Both the position numbers and the translations under genes were made by a program. A DNA stretch of 64,000 nt from Polynucleobacter sp. MWH-Jannik1A5 (GTDB lineage Bacteria > Pseudomonadota > Gammaproteobacteria > Burkholderiales > Burkholderiaceae). How positions within the stretch are numbered: the first letter of the stretch is position 1; each line of letters starts with the position of its first letter. Shown here in pieces: positions 50,020 to 59,836 of the stretch. The notes under the pieces are model-generated. The model was not told the origin of the DNA and made no database searches. It saw only the letters and a program-made list of their open reading frames with translations. The stretch covers positions 186,001 through 250,000 of the forward strand of contig NZ_JACVPQ010000001.1 in NCBI RefSeq assembly GCF_018881795.1, in the 5' to 3' direction.

Positions 50020-51417
50020 ATGAACCGCTTCACCATACAACTCGACGAAATTAAAGCAGCCTACGCCACAGAACCCAATCCGTCACTTGAAGTCCGATTG
50101 GAGCGCATTGGTCGAATTGAAAAGATGATCGAAGCAAATGAAGAAAAAATCTGTAAGGCTCTGGCTGCAGATTTTGGTGTGCGTCACCCCATTGAATCTC
50201 GCCTCGCTGAATTTCAGATGGTTTACCAAGCCTATAAATATACGCGTAAGCATCTAAAGGAATGGATGAAGCCTGTGCAAATGGAAACGCCCTCTTTTAT
50301 GGGATCCTCAGAGGCTTGGATTGAAAGTCAGTCATTGGGCGTAGTTGGCATTATGAGTCCATGGAATTATCCAGTTCAGCTAGCGCTTATTCCAGCGATT
50401 GCCGCTTTTGCTGCCGGTAATCGCGTTTGGCTTAAACCATCCGAACGTAGCTCCCGCACCTCAGGATTTTTAGCAAGCTTAATTCAGGAATACTTTCACC
50501 CAAGTGAATTTTGCGTGAGTACCGGTGGCGTTGATGTGGCCGAACAATTTGCGGCTCTACCTTTTGCTCATCTCTTTTTTACAGGATCAGAATCCGTTGG
50601 CAAAAAAGTGATGCGTGCTGCAGCAGAAAATCTTACTCCCGTTACTTTGGAGTTGGGTGGCAAAACCCCAGCCATCATTGATGCATCAGCAAAACTCAAG
50701 GAAGCGGCCGCAGCGATTGTTTATGGAAAACTACTGAATAGTGGACAAACCTGTATTGCGCCTGACTATGTATTGATCGACCAAGCCAATCGCGATGGGT
50801 TCATCCAAGAGCTACAGACGGCGGCACAAGTGCAATTTAGTAACCCAGAAGAGCTCACTGGACCGATTGATGATGAACAATTGCAATACTGGCAACATTT
50901 GCTGGCTGATGCGCTCGATCGTGGCGCAAAAGCAGTCCCCTTGTTAAACAACCCGTCCGCAGGCGCCAGAAGATTTGAACCGGTCGCACTAGTCGATGTT
51001 CCGCCTGAGGCACGAGTATTGCATGAAGAAATTTTTGGTCCAATTTTGCCAATATTGACAGCTAACAATACTGTTGAAGCCATTCATTACATCAATAGCA
51101 AACCGAGTCCTTTAGCTCTTTACTGGTTTGGTAAAGACAAAAAGAATATGCAGCGCGTTTTAGAAGAGACGCGTTCTGGTGGCGTGACCATCAATGACGT
51201 CCTATTGCATGCAACGATAGAGTCACTTCCATTTGGCGGTGTTGGTGCTAGCGGTATCGGTTCCTATCACGGCAAAGCAGGCTTTGATACCTTTAGCCAT
51301 CAAAAACCTATTCTTGAGGTGCGCGGCCTACTAGGTACGAATCTTCTCAAGGGCACTAAACCCGCTCGCCCTCCTTACGGCAAGAGCGCCGAGAGACTAC
51401 TCAAGCGTCTTAGATAA
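50020..51417 (+). CDS. NAD(P)-dependent aldehyde dehydrogenase (coniferyl-aldehyde type)
   Basis: 465-residue class 3-like aldehyde dehydrogenase. The NAD-binding region has IMSPWNYPVQLALIPAIAAF and FFTGSESVGKKVM. The general base is E211 (ELGGKTPAI) and the nucleophile C245 (NSGQTCIAPDY). A C-terminal extension after NLLKGTKPARPPYG is typical of the coniferyl-aldehyde or fatty aldehyde group. Substrate not certain. No partner gene is adjacent. Confidence 0.92.
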   Translation: MNRFTIQLDEIKAAYATEPNPSLEVRLERIGRIEKMIEANEEKICKALAADFGVRHPIESRLAEFQMVYQAYKYTRKHLKEWMKPVQMETPSFMGSSEAWIESQSLGVVGIMSPWNYPVQLALIPAIAAFAAGNRVWLKPSERSSRTSGFLASLIQEYFHPSEFCVSTGGVDVAEQFAALPFAHLFFTGSESVGKKVMRAAAENLTPVTLELGGKTPAIIDASAKLKEAAAAIVYGKLLNSGQTCIAPDYVLIDQANRDGFIQELQTAAQVQFSNPEELTGPIDDEQLQYWQHLLADALDRGAKAVPLLNNPSAGARRFEPVALVDVPPEARVLHEEIFGPILPILTANNTVEAIHYINSKPSPLALYWFGKDKKNMQRVLEETRSGGVTINDVLLHATIESLPFGGVGASGIGSYHGKAGFDTFSHQKPILEVRGLLGTNLLKGTKPARPPYGKSAERLLKRLR

Positions 51418-51422
51418 AAAAT

Positions 51423-52100
51423 TTAGATGTAAATCAATCGCGCTGCGAATCCAATAAATAGGAAGCCGGCTGTGATCCACAGTACGGCGGCAGAGCGAGG
51501 GTGACTCTCAAAGTACTTTGAGAAAAATTGACCTGCACAAATCAGGCAGCCTAAATAGGTCATGCTCATAAGCTGCAAGACTGTCGCCAGATACAAAATG
51601 GTATGAGCTGGATGTGAAGCATCTGGACGGATAAATTGCGAGAAGAAGGCAATGAAGAAAAAAATTGCCTTTGGATTGGTTAACGACAAAGTTAATGCCG
51701 CTAACATAGGATGCAGTTGCATGAGTCTCACTTGAATTTCATAAGTCTTCGCGCGCTGACCTAGAGACCAACGCTGCACACCACTTCGCAATAAACCATA
51801 CCCCATCCAAGCCAAATACAGCGCACCCGCAATACGCACTAGAGCGAAGACAATCGGGGAAGTCGTCAAGATGGATGCAGCACCTAATGCCACACCAATC
51901 ATCAGTATCGAGTCTCCAACAAATATTCCGAGCGCACCCCAGGTGCCAGCGCGCCAACCCTTTTGCGCAGCTATCGTCAAAACATAAAGTGAATTAGGGC
52001 CTGGTAACAAAATAATGAGCAAAGTCCCAAGCAAGTAGCCTGAGAAATCAACAATGCCGGCATTCGCTGGCGATAAGAGACTGTAAGAGAGCCATTCCAT
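51423..52100 (-). CDS. LysE/RhtB family exporter, LeuE-like
   Basis: 225-residue membrane exporter of amino acids with about six helices. The family start LIILLPGPNSLYVLT and the helix-3 element ALVRIAGALYLAWMGYGLL are clear, as is the LTNPKAIFFFIAFF motif. It is closest in pattern to leucine exporter LeuE. I chose ATG at 52100 because it gives the usual N-terminus; a 26-residue longer version from 52178 would add a hydrophilic leader not usual in the family. Neither has a strong ribosome site. Confidence 0.85.
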   Translation of the reverse strand: MEWLSYSLLSPANAGIVDFSGYLLGTLLIILLPGPNSLYVLTIAAQKGWRAGTWGALGIFVGDSILMIGVALGAASILTTSPIVFALVRIAGALYLAWMGYGLLRSGVQRWSLGQRAKTYEIQVRLMQLHPMLAALTLSLTNPKAIFFFIAFFSQFIRPDASHPAHTILYLATVLQLMSMTYLGCLICAGQFFSKYFESHPRSAAVLWITAGFLFIGFAARLIYI

Positions 52101-52264
52101 CTCGATATCATAATTAATTCGGGAAAACCCTTGTAATCGTGCGCTCAAACTGTCATAATGAGAGGCTTTTTTAAGCAATTTGATTCATCGCCCCCCAGCT
52201 CTATTTCAGCGTACCGTTTAGAAGTCATAAACACAGAAGTCACAAAACGCGCTGCCGCTTGTCT

Positions 52265-52342
52265 GATGGTCGATGCCTTTGACCATCGCACCCTTTAAAA
52301 ACTATGGGTGCAACATACGGAGACATCCCTTAAAGGGGATGT
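52265..52342 (+). promoter_or_regulatory. Two-hairpin leader before the DEAD-box helicase gene
   Basis: GATGGTC (52265-52271) pairs with GACCATC (52281-52287), then ACATCCC (52323-52329) pairs with GGGATGT (52336-52342). The second stem contains the GGGG that is the only Shine-Dalgarno-like sequence before the ATG at 52351, so the ribosome site is sequestered when the hairpin forms. This could be a thermosensor or let the helicase control its own translation. Confidence 0.55.
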
Positions 52343-52350
52343 GTAATAGC

Positions 52351-53847
52351 ATGACTTTTTCTAAAGAAACTAAACACGAGCCGAAAGACTCAAAGAGCAC
52401 TGGAAATGAATTCCAGAATTTCGCCCTAGCGGCATCACTCCTTAAAAACGTTGCTGAATTGGGTTTTACCCAAGCCACTTCTGTGCAAGCTCAGGTTATT
52501 CCTGCAGCCTTAGCCGGTGGTGACTTATTGGTCAGCAGCCAAACTGGTAGCGGCAAAACCGCAGCCTTTTTATTGCCTTTGATTAATCAACTCATCGAAG
52601 ACAACCCGAACAACTCACCTGTACCAGGTCGCGCACAACCTAAAGTGTTAGTGCTCTGCCCTACTCGCGAATTGGCTCAACAGGTTGCCGCTGATGCAGT
52701 CAACTTAGTTCGTGGCATGAAAGGTATCCGCATCGCAACCGTAATGGGCGGCATGCCTTATGGCAAGCAAATCCAAGCGTTGAAAGGTGCATTGTTAGTT
52801 GTTGCAACTCCGGGTCGCTTACTCGACTTGTGCGACAGCAAAGCAATTCGCTTAGATGATGTAAAACAACTCGTTATCGACGAAGCTGATCGCATGCTCG
52901 ACATGGGATTTGCTGATGATCTCGAGGCTATTGATAAACGTTGCGCAGGCCGTAACCAAACTTTGATGTTCTCTGCAACTTTTGCGCCAAAGATTATGTC
53001 TTTAGCAAATGAGTTGACCACAGATGCCAAGCGCATTGAACTTGCTCACGCAGGTGAAAAGCACGCCAACATTGAACAGAAGTTGCATTGGGCCGATAGC
53101 ATGTCACACAAGCATAAATTGCTTGAGCACATTTTGGCTGACGCCGATTTAGATCAAGCAGTTGTGTTTGCATGCACTCAAGTTGAGAGCGAAAAAATTG
53201 CTGACACATTGCGTGCCAATGGCTACGAAGCAACTGCACTTCATGGTGCAATGCCTCAAGCTGTGCGCATGCGTCGTCTCGAGTCTTTGCGCAAAGGTCA
53301 CACCAAGATTTTGGTTGCGACTGACGTAGCGGCTCGCGGTATTGATGTGCCACGTATTAGTCACGTGATTAACTTTGGCCTACCAATGAAACCAGAAGAC
53401 TATACGCATCGCATCGGTCGTACTGGTCGTGCAGGTCGCAATGGCGTAGCTATCACTTTGGTTGAACATCGTGATCGCGCCAAGATCCGTAATATCGAAC
53501 GCTTCACACAGCAAGATATCGTTGCCTCAGTTATCGCTGGTCTTGAGCCACAAGCCAAGCCAAGCTTTGGTGGTGGCGGTGGTCGTCCTGGTGGCGGTCG
53601 CTCAGGCGGTGGTGGCGGTCGTTCCGGTGGCGGCTTTGGTGGTAATCGCTCCGGCGGCGGTGGTGGTCGTTATGGCTCAGGCGCTCGTTCAGAGTCTCGC
53701 TTTGGCGGCGGCGGTTCAGGCGATTCACGTCCAGCCCGCTCTGCTGACTCACGTCCAGCACGCTCTGGTGATTCACGTCCAGCAGGTGGTCCGCGCTTTG
53801 CGAAACCAAAGGCTGGCGGTCAACGTCGCAACTTTAGCGGTAGCTAA
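52351..53847 (+). CDS. rhlE: DEAD-box RNA helicase (RhlE-type) with Gly/Arg-rich tail
   Basis: 498-residue ATP-dependent RNA helicase for RNA unfolding, ribosome maturation or RNA decay. Motifs in order: SQTGSGKTAA (Walker A), PTRELAQQ, TPGRLLD, DEADRMLDMGF, SAT, then the second core with DVAARGIDVP and HRIGRTGRAGR. After about residue 405 comes a disordered tail of GGGG/GGR blocks and three DSRPA repeats, likely to bind RNA and promote condensation. I start at ATG 52351; an upstream ATG at 52273 would translate the hairpin leader and add 26 unconserved residues. ubiC follows after two bases. Confidence 0.92.
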   Translation: MTFSKETKHEPKDSKSTGNEFQNFALAASLLKNVAELGFTQATSVQAQVIPAALAGGDLLVSSQTGSGKTAAFLLPLINQLIEDNPNNSPVPGRAQPKVLVLCPTRELAQQVAADAVNLVRGMKGIRIATVMGGMPYGKQIQALKGALLVVATPGRLLDLCDSKAIRLDDVKQLVIDEADRMLDMGFADDLEAIDKRCAGRNQTLMFSATFAPKIMSLANELTTDAKRIELAHAGEKHANIEQKLHWADSMSHKHKLLEHILADADLDQAVVFACTQVESEKIADTLRANGYEATALHGAMPQAVRMRRLESLRKGHTKILVATDVAARGIDVPRISHVINFGLPMKPEDYTHRIGRTGRAGRNGVAITLVEHRDRAKIRNIERFTQQDIVASVIAGLEPQAKPSFGGGGGRPGGGRSGGGGGRSGGGFGGNRSGGGGGRYGSGARSESRFGGGGSGDSRPARSADSRPARSGDSRPAGGPRFAKPKAGGQRRNFSGS

Positions 53848-53849
53848 AA

Positions 53850-54422
53850 ATGATTCACCGTAATCGCCTCCGTTCTGCATGGAATCGAGTCGGTTCCGGT
53901 GAAATCCATCGGGCGCCACGCGAGTGGCAACCTTGGCTAAGCGATACCGGGTCTCTCACCCAAAAAATTGAGAAAGCAATTGGGCAAAAACTAGAAGTAC
54001 AGGTTTTGCGTGACTGCCCTCAATCACTTAATAGCGACGAAAGTCGCTATTTTCATTTCAAGCTCAGACGCTGCCGAGTGCGTGAAGTGCTTCTCTGTGC
54101 CAATGGGACTCCTTTAGTCATGGCGCATAGCGTCATACCTACTTTAAGCTCTAGCGGCAGCAATCATGCGGTTCTACGCCTAGGCAAAAAGCCTCTAGGT
54201 GCTGTGTTATTCGCCAAAACCCGCAAGCACTCAAAAGCAAAGCCTCCGCGAGATATTGCTCGTTTAGATAAAAGCAGTGAATTGTGGAAAAAGTGCTCTA
54301 AGCATTTTTCTGGTTTGAGTTCGCCCCTATGGGCACGACGCACTCTTTATCGCCTGAAGGGTCACCCGCTATTAGTAAATGAAATTTTCTTGCCTGCTTT
54401 ATTGGATGCTAGGAAGGATTAG
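53850..54422 (+). CDS. ubiC: Chorismate--pyruvate lyase UbiC
   Basis: 190-residue enzyme that makes 4-hydroxybenzoate from chorismate, the first step to ubiquinone. It has the start of the family with PREWQPWLSDTGSLTQKIEK, the EVLLCANGTPLVMAHSVIP strand pair and the C-terminal WARRTLYRLKGHPLLVNEIFLP containing the catalytic Arg/Glu region. It begins two bases after the helicase stop with no ribosome site of its own, so it is probably translated by coupling. This pairing with an RNA helicase seems only positional. Confidence 0.9.
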   Translation: MIHRNRLRSAWNRVGSGEIHRAPREWQPWLSDTGSLTQKIEKAIGQKLEVQVLRDCPQSLNSDESRYFHFKLRRCRVREVLLCANGTPLVMAHSVIPTLSSSGSNHAVLRLGKKPLGAVLFAKTRKHSKAKPPRDIARLDKSSELWKKCSKHFSGLSSPLWARRTLYRLKGHPLLVNEIFLPALLDARKD

Positions 54423-54438
54423 CTCTTCACTGTTACTT

Positions 54439-55263
54439 TTAGATTGTTAGCCAAGCTAAAGTAGATTTAATTAAGGCTTCATCACCAGGCTCACTGGTAA
54501 AAACTTCACCAAATCCAATTAACTCAGCGGCATCAGCAATATTGTGATGTGGGCAAAGCGCGCTAGCCGCATTGAGGTTTTGAGTAAATTGACCGTTCAT
54601 CACCTCACCTAGATAACGGACTGCCTCAGAGGAAGTGAGCAACCAAAGAGATTTACTTAAATCCATTTCTCGCACTAGATGCCATGCAGGGTTACCCAGA
54701 TCTAAAGGCACGCGGCTGTAGGTGGAAATTGCTTCTACAGTAGCGCCAGCTTTTGTTAATGTGTCAGCCAGCCAATCACGACCACCCTCACCTTTAAAGA
54801 TCACTACTTTTTTGTTCTGCCAACTAGATTGCAGAGATTGAAGTTCCTGCCAAAGACCCTCAGAGTCCCAGTTTTCATTATTTTTAGGGATGATGATAGG
54901 CGTCGGTATTGCTTCTAAACCAATGCCATGGTTTTTTAAAGCTAGATTGCTACTGCCCCCCATCACACCTATCGGAATAACTTTTTTAGAGAAGTCTTGC
55001 CAGTCGCGCTCTAGTAATCGCATCACGCTCTCAATGGCATTGGGACTCACAAAGATGGCTAGGTCGGCATCACTCAAGACAGTAGCAATGTGGTCAGCCA
55101 AATGCTCATCAGCCTTCGGAACAATGGTGAGTAATGGTAATGACAATATTTCAGGGAGACTACGTTTTCCTACTCCGCTCGCTTCGATTGCGCGAGTGAG
55201 TACTTCAATCAGCTGACGAGCTTGACCACTAGGTCTTGTGACGATGATAGTTTTAGTGCTCAT
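54439..55263 (-). CDS. hemD: Uroporphyrinogen-III synthase
   Basis: 274-residue enzyme that closes and inverts ring D to give uroporphyrinogen III for haem and related tetrapyrroles. The family is weakly conserved; the two Rossmann-like halves are seen, with VTRPSGQARQLIEVL at the start, ADLAIFVSPNAIESVM and the conserved ISTYSRVPL and LLTSSEAVRYL. It lies 14 bases after hemC on the same strand, which makes the call secure. Confidence 0.92.
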   Translation of the reverse strand: MSTKTIIVTRPSGQARQLIEVLTRAIEASGVGKRSLPEILSLPLLTIVPKADEHLADHIATVLSDADLAIFVSPNAIESVMRLLERDWQDFSKKVIPIGVMGGSSNLALKNHGIGLEAIPTPIIIPKNNENWDSEGLWQELQSLQSSWQNKKVVIFKGEGGRDWLADTLTKAGATVEAISTYSRVPLDLGNPAWHLVREMDLSKSLWLLTSSEAVRYLGEVMNGQFTQNLNAASALCPHHNIADAAELIGFGEVFTSEPGDEALIKSTLAWLTI

Positions 55264-55277
55264 CGCTACGGTTATGT

Positions 55278-56243
55278 TTATTTAAAAATTTTTGGGATTA
55301 AATCTGCTGCGCCTTGTGAGAGCAAGTCTTGTGCGACTGCGAGCCCCAAAGCCTCTGCGTCTTCCACTGACTTCACTTGCGCACTGCCATTTGCCAGGCA
55401 AATCGCTTTACCATCCGTACTCGCCACAAAGGAGCGAATCTGCATTTGATTTTGATCCCAGACTGCGTGCGCAGCTAAGGGCACCTCGCATGATCCACCC
55501 AATTGACGAGACACCATACGCTCAGCAGAAACTGCAAACAAGGTAGGTACGTCGTTTAATGGAGCAAGCCACTGCTTGATGTTGGGGTGCTTACTTAAGG
55601 TTTCAATACCAAGAGCGCCCTGGCCTGCAGCAGGCGTGTAAGGATCGTATGGCAAGAATGCGCGGATGCGCGACTCTAAACCTAAACGCTTAAGACCAGC
55701 AGCAGCCAAAATAATTGCCTGATATTCACCGCGATCTAATTTACCCATACGCGTATCTAAATTACCGCGTAATGGCTGAATCACCAGATGGGGAAACCTT
55801 GCACGCAACACGGACTCTCGACGCAGACTTGACGTGCCAACGATGGCGCCCACAGGAAGATCTTCAAGACTGGCGTAATCATTGGAAACAAAAGCATCTC
55901 TTGCATCTTCTCTAGCCATAACGCAAGCAAGGTCAAAACCCTCAGGCATCACCATGGGGACATCTTTTAATGAATGCACTGCTAAGTCAGCCCGACCATC
56001 CTCAAGGGCAGTTTCCAGCTCTTTTACAAAAAGACCTTTACCACCCACTTTAGAGAGGGCTTTGTCCAAAATCTGGTCACCACGGGTTGTCATGCCCAAA
56101 ATCTGGACATCACACTCAGGATAGAGCTTTTTAAGGCAATCCCGGACATGCTCAGCCTGCCACATGGCCAGGCGACTTTCACGGGAGGCGATAACAAGGC
56201 TCTTTGGAGCGGCTATAGGGGAAGAATTCAGGGTTTGGGACAT
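55278..56243 (-). CDS. hemC: Porphobilinogen deaminase (hydroxymethylbilane synthase)
   Basis: 321-residue enzyme that links four porphobilinogen units. Start motif [16 protein letters not shown], the [13 protein letters not shown] loop, HSLKDVP, and the cofactor-binding cysteine in [15 protein letters not shown] are all present. I chose ATG at 56243, which gives the usual N-terminus; a 25-residue longer frame exists but would overlap the argH promoter. Divergent from argH with 43 bases between. Confidence 0.95.
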   Translation of the reverse strand: MSQTLNSSPIAAPKSLVIASRESRLAMWQAEHVRDCLKKLYPECDVQILGMTTRGDQILDKALSKVGGKGLFVKELETALEDGRADLAVHSLKDVPMVMPEGFDLACVMAREDARDAFVSNDYASLEDLPVGAIVGTSSLRRESVLRARFPHLVIQPLRGNLDTRMGKLDRGEYQAIILAAAGLKRLGLESRIRAFLPYDPYTPAAGQGALGIETLSKHPNIKQWLAPLNDVPTLFAVSAERMVSRQLGGSCEVPLAAHAVWDQNQMQIRSFVASTDGKAICLANGSAQVKSVEDAEALGLAVAQDLLSQGAADLIPKIFK

Positions 56244-56286
56244 AACATTTAAAATAATCAAAGACCTACACCAATATACTGTGTTT

Positions 56287-57705
56287 ATGAGCTCATCAAA
56301 TAATTCCTTAGACAACAAAGCCCAAGCTTGGTCGGCCCGTTTTGCCGAACCCGTTGACGAACTTGTTCAGCGTTATACCGCTTCTATTGGCTTTGATCAA
56401 CGCTTTGCCATGGTCGATATAGCTGGATCCCTAGCCCATGCTGAGATGCTGGCTGCCCAAAAAATCATTAGCACCCAGGATTTGGCAGATATTCAAAAGG
56501 GAATGGCCCAAATTAAGAGTGAGATCGAGTCCGGCCAATTTAATTGGCAACTTGCTCTTGAGGATGTTCACCTTAATATCGAAGCACGCTTAACCGCATT
56601 GGTTGGCGATGCTGGTAAGCGTCTGCATACTGGCCGTTCACGCAATGACCAAGTAGCAACTGATCTACGTCTTTGGTTGCGTGGCAGCGTCGATGACATT
56701 GCTGTGACTCTTAAATCTTTACGTGTTGCATTGTTAGATTTGGCAGAGAAACATGCTTCGACCATCATGCCTGGTCACACGCATTTACAAGTAGCCCAGC
56801 CTATTACTTTTGGTCATCACCTTATGGCCTACTTTGAAATGTTTAGCCGCGATGCAAGTCGCTTAGCTGACTTGCGTGCTCGCTTTAATCGTTTGCCATT
56901 GGGCGCTGCCGCTTTGGCTGGAACCACTTATCCAATCGATCGCGAACAAGTTGCTAAGGCTCTTGGATTTGATGGTATTTGCAATAACTCTTTAGATGCC
57001 GTATCCGATCGTGATTTTGCGATTGAGTTTTGCGCCTTTGCTTCGATCTTGATGATGCACGTATCACGTCTATCCGAAGAGCTCATCCTGTGGCTGAGCC
57101 CACGCTTTGGCTTTATTGATTTGCCTGATCGTTTTTGCACTGGCAGCTCAATCATGCCGCAGAAGAAAAATCCTGACGTACCAGAACTAGCTCGCGGCAA
57201 GACTGGTCGCGTTTATGGCGATTTGATTTCTTTATTGACCTTGATGAAGGGTCAGCCCCTCGCCTACAACAAAGATAACCAAGAAGATAAAGAGCCTTTA
57301 TTTGATGCGGTTGATACCGTGCAAGATACTTTGCGTATCTTTGCTGACATGGTTCCGCACATTGAAGTCAAGGCCGAAGTGATGAAGAAAGCTGCTGAAG
57401 AAGGTTTTGCAACAGCAACTGACTTGGCTGACTACTTGGTGAAAAAAGGTTTGGCTTTCCGTGATGCACACGAAGCTGTTGCTCATGCAGTAAAAGCCTG
57501 TGTTGGCAGAAACTGCATGTTGACCGACCTTAGCCTCTCTGAGCTGCGCTTTGCTTGCGGCCTAGATAATCGCCCTGAGTTAATGAGTGATGATGTGTTT
57601 GCTTTGCTCACAGTAGATGGCTCCGTTCAATCACGTCAACATGCTGGTGGCACCGCTCCTGCGCAAGTACTCGCTGCTATTAAACGGGGTCGTGCAGACC
57701 TCTAA
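56287..57705 (+). CDS. argH: Argininosuccinate lyase
   Basis: 472-residue enzyme, last step of arginine synthesis (argininosuccinate to arginine and fumarate). The family signature [11 protein letters not shown] is intact, and so are [13 protein letters not shown] and [12 protein letters not shown] chose ATG 56287; a TATACT at 56275-56280 ends 6 bases before it, so the message may be leaderless. The arginine made here is a substrate for CphA. The TRAP gene dctQ starts five bases after the stop. Confidence 0.96.
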   Translation: MSSSNNSLDNKAQAWSARFAEPVDELVQRYTASIGFDQRFAMVDIAGSLAHAEMLAAQKIISTQDLADIQKGMAQIKSEIESGQFNWQLALEDVHLNIEARLTALVGDAGKRLHTGRSRNDQVATDLRLWLRGSVDDIAVTLKSLRVALLDLAEKHASTIMPGHTHLQVAQPITFGHHLMAYFEMFSRDASRLADLRARFNRLPLGAAALAGTTYPIDREQVAKALGFDGICNNSLDAVSDRDFAIEFCAFASILMMHVSRLSEELILWLSPRFGFIDLPDRFCTGSSIMPQKKNPDVPELARGKTGRVYGDLISLLTLMKGQPLAYNKDNQEDKEPLFDAVDTVQDTLRIFADMVPHIEVKAEVMKKAAEEGFATATDLADYLVKKGLAFRDAHEAVAHAVKACVGRNCMLTDLSLSELRFACGLDNRPELMSDDVFALLTVDGSVQSRQHAGGTAPAQVLAAIKRGRADL

Positions 57706-57710
57706 AGTGC

Positions 57711-58262
57711 ATGGGGTTTTGGTCCAAACTTTCTGCAGGCATTGATCGTGTAAACCAGCTTCTGGGCAAGGCGGCCAGCATTATGATTTTGCTGTCTTGC
57801 GTAGTATCGGCAACCAATGCTCTGCTGCGCTATGGGCTAGATGTCAGTAATAACTGGCCTCTTGAACTTCAATGGTATTTGTTTGCCGCAGCCGTCATGC
57901 TGGGCGCCTCCTACACCCTTAAACGCAATGAGCATGTCCGAGTAGATTTAATTTACTCTCAGCTCTCTGATCGTGGCCGTTTATGGATTGATCTCTTTGG
58001 CTTGATCTTCTTTTTAATGCCCGCCTGTATTTTGTTTGCCTGGCTCTCATGGACCACGCTTTTTTATCCTTCCTGGTTAGTGATGGAGCATTCATTGAAC
58101 TCCGGTGGATTAGCGCGCTACCCTATTAAGTTTGTAGTGCCATTTGGGTTTTTCATGCTCAGCTTGCAAGGCCTTTCAGAAATCATTAAACGTATTGGTG
58201 CCCTCAAAGGTGAAATGACTTTGCCCGCCGAAGATCTTCGTTACGAAAAGCCCATGCAATGA
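57711..58262 (+). CDS. TRAP transporter small membrane subunit (DctQ)
   Basis: 183-residue four-helix membrane protein. The DctQ pattern is seen in NNWPLELQWYLFAAAVMLGASYTLKRNEHVRVDL (read as the conserved helix 2 and its loop), and in HSLNSGGLARYPIKFVVPFGFFML. It forms the small part of the TRAP permease with DctM, whose ATG overlaps this stop by four bases. It starts five bases after argH, probably in one transcript. No DctP binding protein is adjacent. Confidence 0.9.
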   Translation: MGFWSKLSAGIDRVNQLLGKAASIMILLSCVVSATNALLRYGLDVSNNWPLELQWYLFAAAVMLGASYTLKRNEHVRVDLIYSQLSDRGRLWIDLFGLIFFLMPACILFAWLSWTTLFYPSWLVMEHSLNSGGLARYPIKFVVPFGFFMLSLQGLSEIIKRIGALKGEMTLPAEDLRYEKPMQ

Positions 58263-59788
58263 TTCCATTGGAGTGGATGCCGCCCTTGATGTTTGCTGGA
58301 CTGATCGTCTTTATGTTGATCGGCTTTCCAGTGGCATTTTCCTTAATGGCGGCAGGCTTATTCTTCTCCCTCATTGCTATTGGTGAAGGCTTTTTTGGAA
58401 TGGCGTTTCTGCAGGCCATTCCTCAACGTATCTTTGGCAGCGTGCTCGCCAATGATCTATTGCTAGCCATCCCCTTCTTTACCTTCATGGGCGCCATCCT
58501 AGAGCGCTGCGGCCTTGCAGAAGAAATGCTGGATTCTATGGGACAGCTATTTGGGCGCGTACGTGGCGGCCTAGGCTACTCGGTCATCATCGTTGGATTT
58601 ATTTTGGGGGCAATTACCGGCACAGTAGCGGCTCAGGTGATCGCTATGGCGATGATCTCGTTGCCTGTAATGATGCGCTATGGTTACAACATGCGCTACG
58701 CTACGGGCGTTTTAGCGGCATCTGGAACTATTACCCAGCTAGTACCCCCATCTTTAGTATTGATCGTATTGGCAGATCAACTCAAAACACAAAGCGGCAG
58801 CGCCGATGTGGGCAGTATGTATTTGGGCGCTTGGGGTCCATCACTTCTGCAGATCGCCCTCTTTGCGCTTTACACCTTCTTCTTGAGTCGCATCCGTCCT
58901 GACTATTTGCCACCAGTTCCGGAAAGCGAACTCACCCTGAGAGGCTGGGCCCTTTGGAAAAAGTGTCTGATGGGAATCATTCCATCGGCTGTTCTTATTT
59001 TCTTAGTACTAGGCACCATCATGACCGGCATTGCAACGCCAACTGAGTCTGGGGCCATGGGCGCTATGGGCGCACTACTGTTAGCTTGGATTCGAAGATC
59101 AAAGATTCCAAATCTAAAGGGGCTGATTCAAGAGGCGTATCAAAACACGATGCGCATTACCGCTATGGTAGTTTTCATTCTGATTGGATCCACCTGCTTC
59201 TCAGTAGTATTTCAGGGGGTGGATGGCGGATTTTGGGTTGAAGAATTATTTTCCAATCTTCCCGGTGGATGGGTTGGTTTTTTGGTTGTTGTGAATTTAT
59301 TTGTTTTCTTCTTGGCCTTCTTCTTAGATTTTTTTGAGATCGCATTCATCGTTGTACCAATGCTGGCACCAGTAGCCGTCAAACTATTAGCCCCAGTACT
59401 TTTGGCATCCATGAATGGCAATCCACAAGCCGCGGCTAGTGCTGCGCTAGTGTGGTTTGGAGTCATGCTTTGCGTCAACATGCAAACCTCCTTTATGCAT
59501 CCTCCATTTGGCTTTGCCCTCTTCTACCTAAGAGGTGTAGCCCCTAAAGAAGTCAAGAGTAGCGACATCTACTGGGGTGCCCTACCTTGGGTAGGCTTAC
59601 AACTTGTGATGGTGGCAGTAGTGATCGCTTTCCCAGCCTTGGTGACCACCTTCTTGGACAAGCCTGCTGCAGTCTTAGAGAGCCAAGACTTCAACTTCAC
59701 GAGCGAAGACAATAAACCAGACACGCCATCAGCGAAAGTGGATGAGGACGCTCCTGTGACCTTTCAGCTAGATAAGCCAGTCAAATAA
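58259..59788 (+). CDS. TRAP transporter large membrane subunit (DctM)
   Basis: 509-residue permease with about 12 helices that couples solute uptake to the sodium or proton gradient. Conserved elements are MFAGLIVFMLIGFPVAF, ERCGLAEEMLD, the GAITGTVAAQVIAM loop and PPSLVLIVLADQ. It is longer than common DctM (about 425) through loop insertions and a hydrophilic Asp/Pro-rich tail after residue 470. This long form usually goes with carboxylate-type binding proteins, but none is present beside it. Confidence 0.9.
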   Translation: MIPLEWMPPLMFAGLIVFMLIGFPVAFSLMAAGLFFSLIAIGEGFFGMAFLQAIPQRIFGSVLANDLLLAIPFFTFMGAILERCGLAEEMLDSMGQLFGRVRGGLGYSVIIVGFILGAITGTVAAQVIAMAMISLPVMMRYGYNMRYATGVLAASGTITQLVPPSLVLIVLADQLKTQSGSADVGSMYLGAWGPSLLQIALFALYTFFLSRIRPDYLPPVPESELTLRGWALWKKCLMGIIPSAVLIFLVLGTIMTGIATPTESGAMGAMGALLLAWIRRSKIPNLKGLIQEAYQNTMRITAMVVFILIGSTCFSVVFQGVDGGFWVEELFSNLPGGWVGFLVVVNLFVFFLAFFLDFFEIAFIVVPMLAPVAVKLLAPVLLASMNGNPQAAASAALVWFGVMLCVNMQTSFMHPPFGFALFYLRGVAPKEVKSSDIYWGALPWVGLQLVMVAVVIAFPALVTTFLDKPAAVLESQDFNFTSEDNKPDTPSAKVDEDAPVTFQLDKPVK

Positions 59789-59813
59789 AAAATGCCCCGC
59801 GAATGCGGGGCAT
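59786..59813 (-). terminator. Terminator of the decarboxylase-kir-dcd transcript
   Basis: ATGCCCCGC (59792-59800) pairs with GCGGGGCAT (59805-59813). On the minus strand the T run lies beyond the stem, so it ends the leftward genes; on the + strand it may also end dctM, though without a T run. Confidence 0.8.
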
Positions 59814-59836
59814 CGTATTGCAACTTGAAGTCTGAT

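Noticed and set aside
52273-52350. Upstream ATG as the helicase start
   Set aside because: The added 26 residues are unlike the family, include hairpin-coding sequence and lack a ribosome site; ATG 52351 gives a normal start.
56164-56286. Longer argH start at 56164
   Set aside because: It would run into hemC coding sequence on the other strand and adds 41 residues not found in argininosuccinate lyases.
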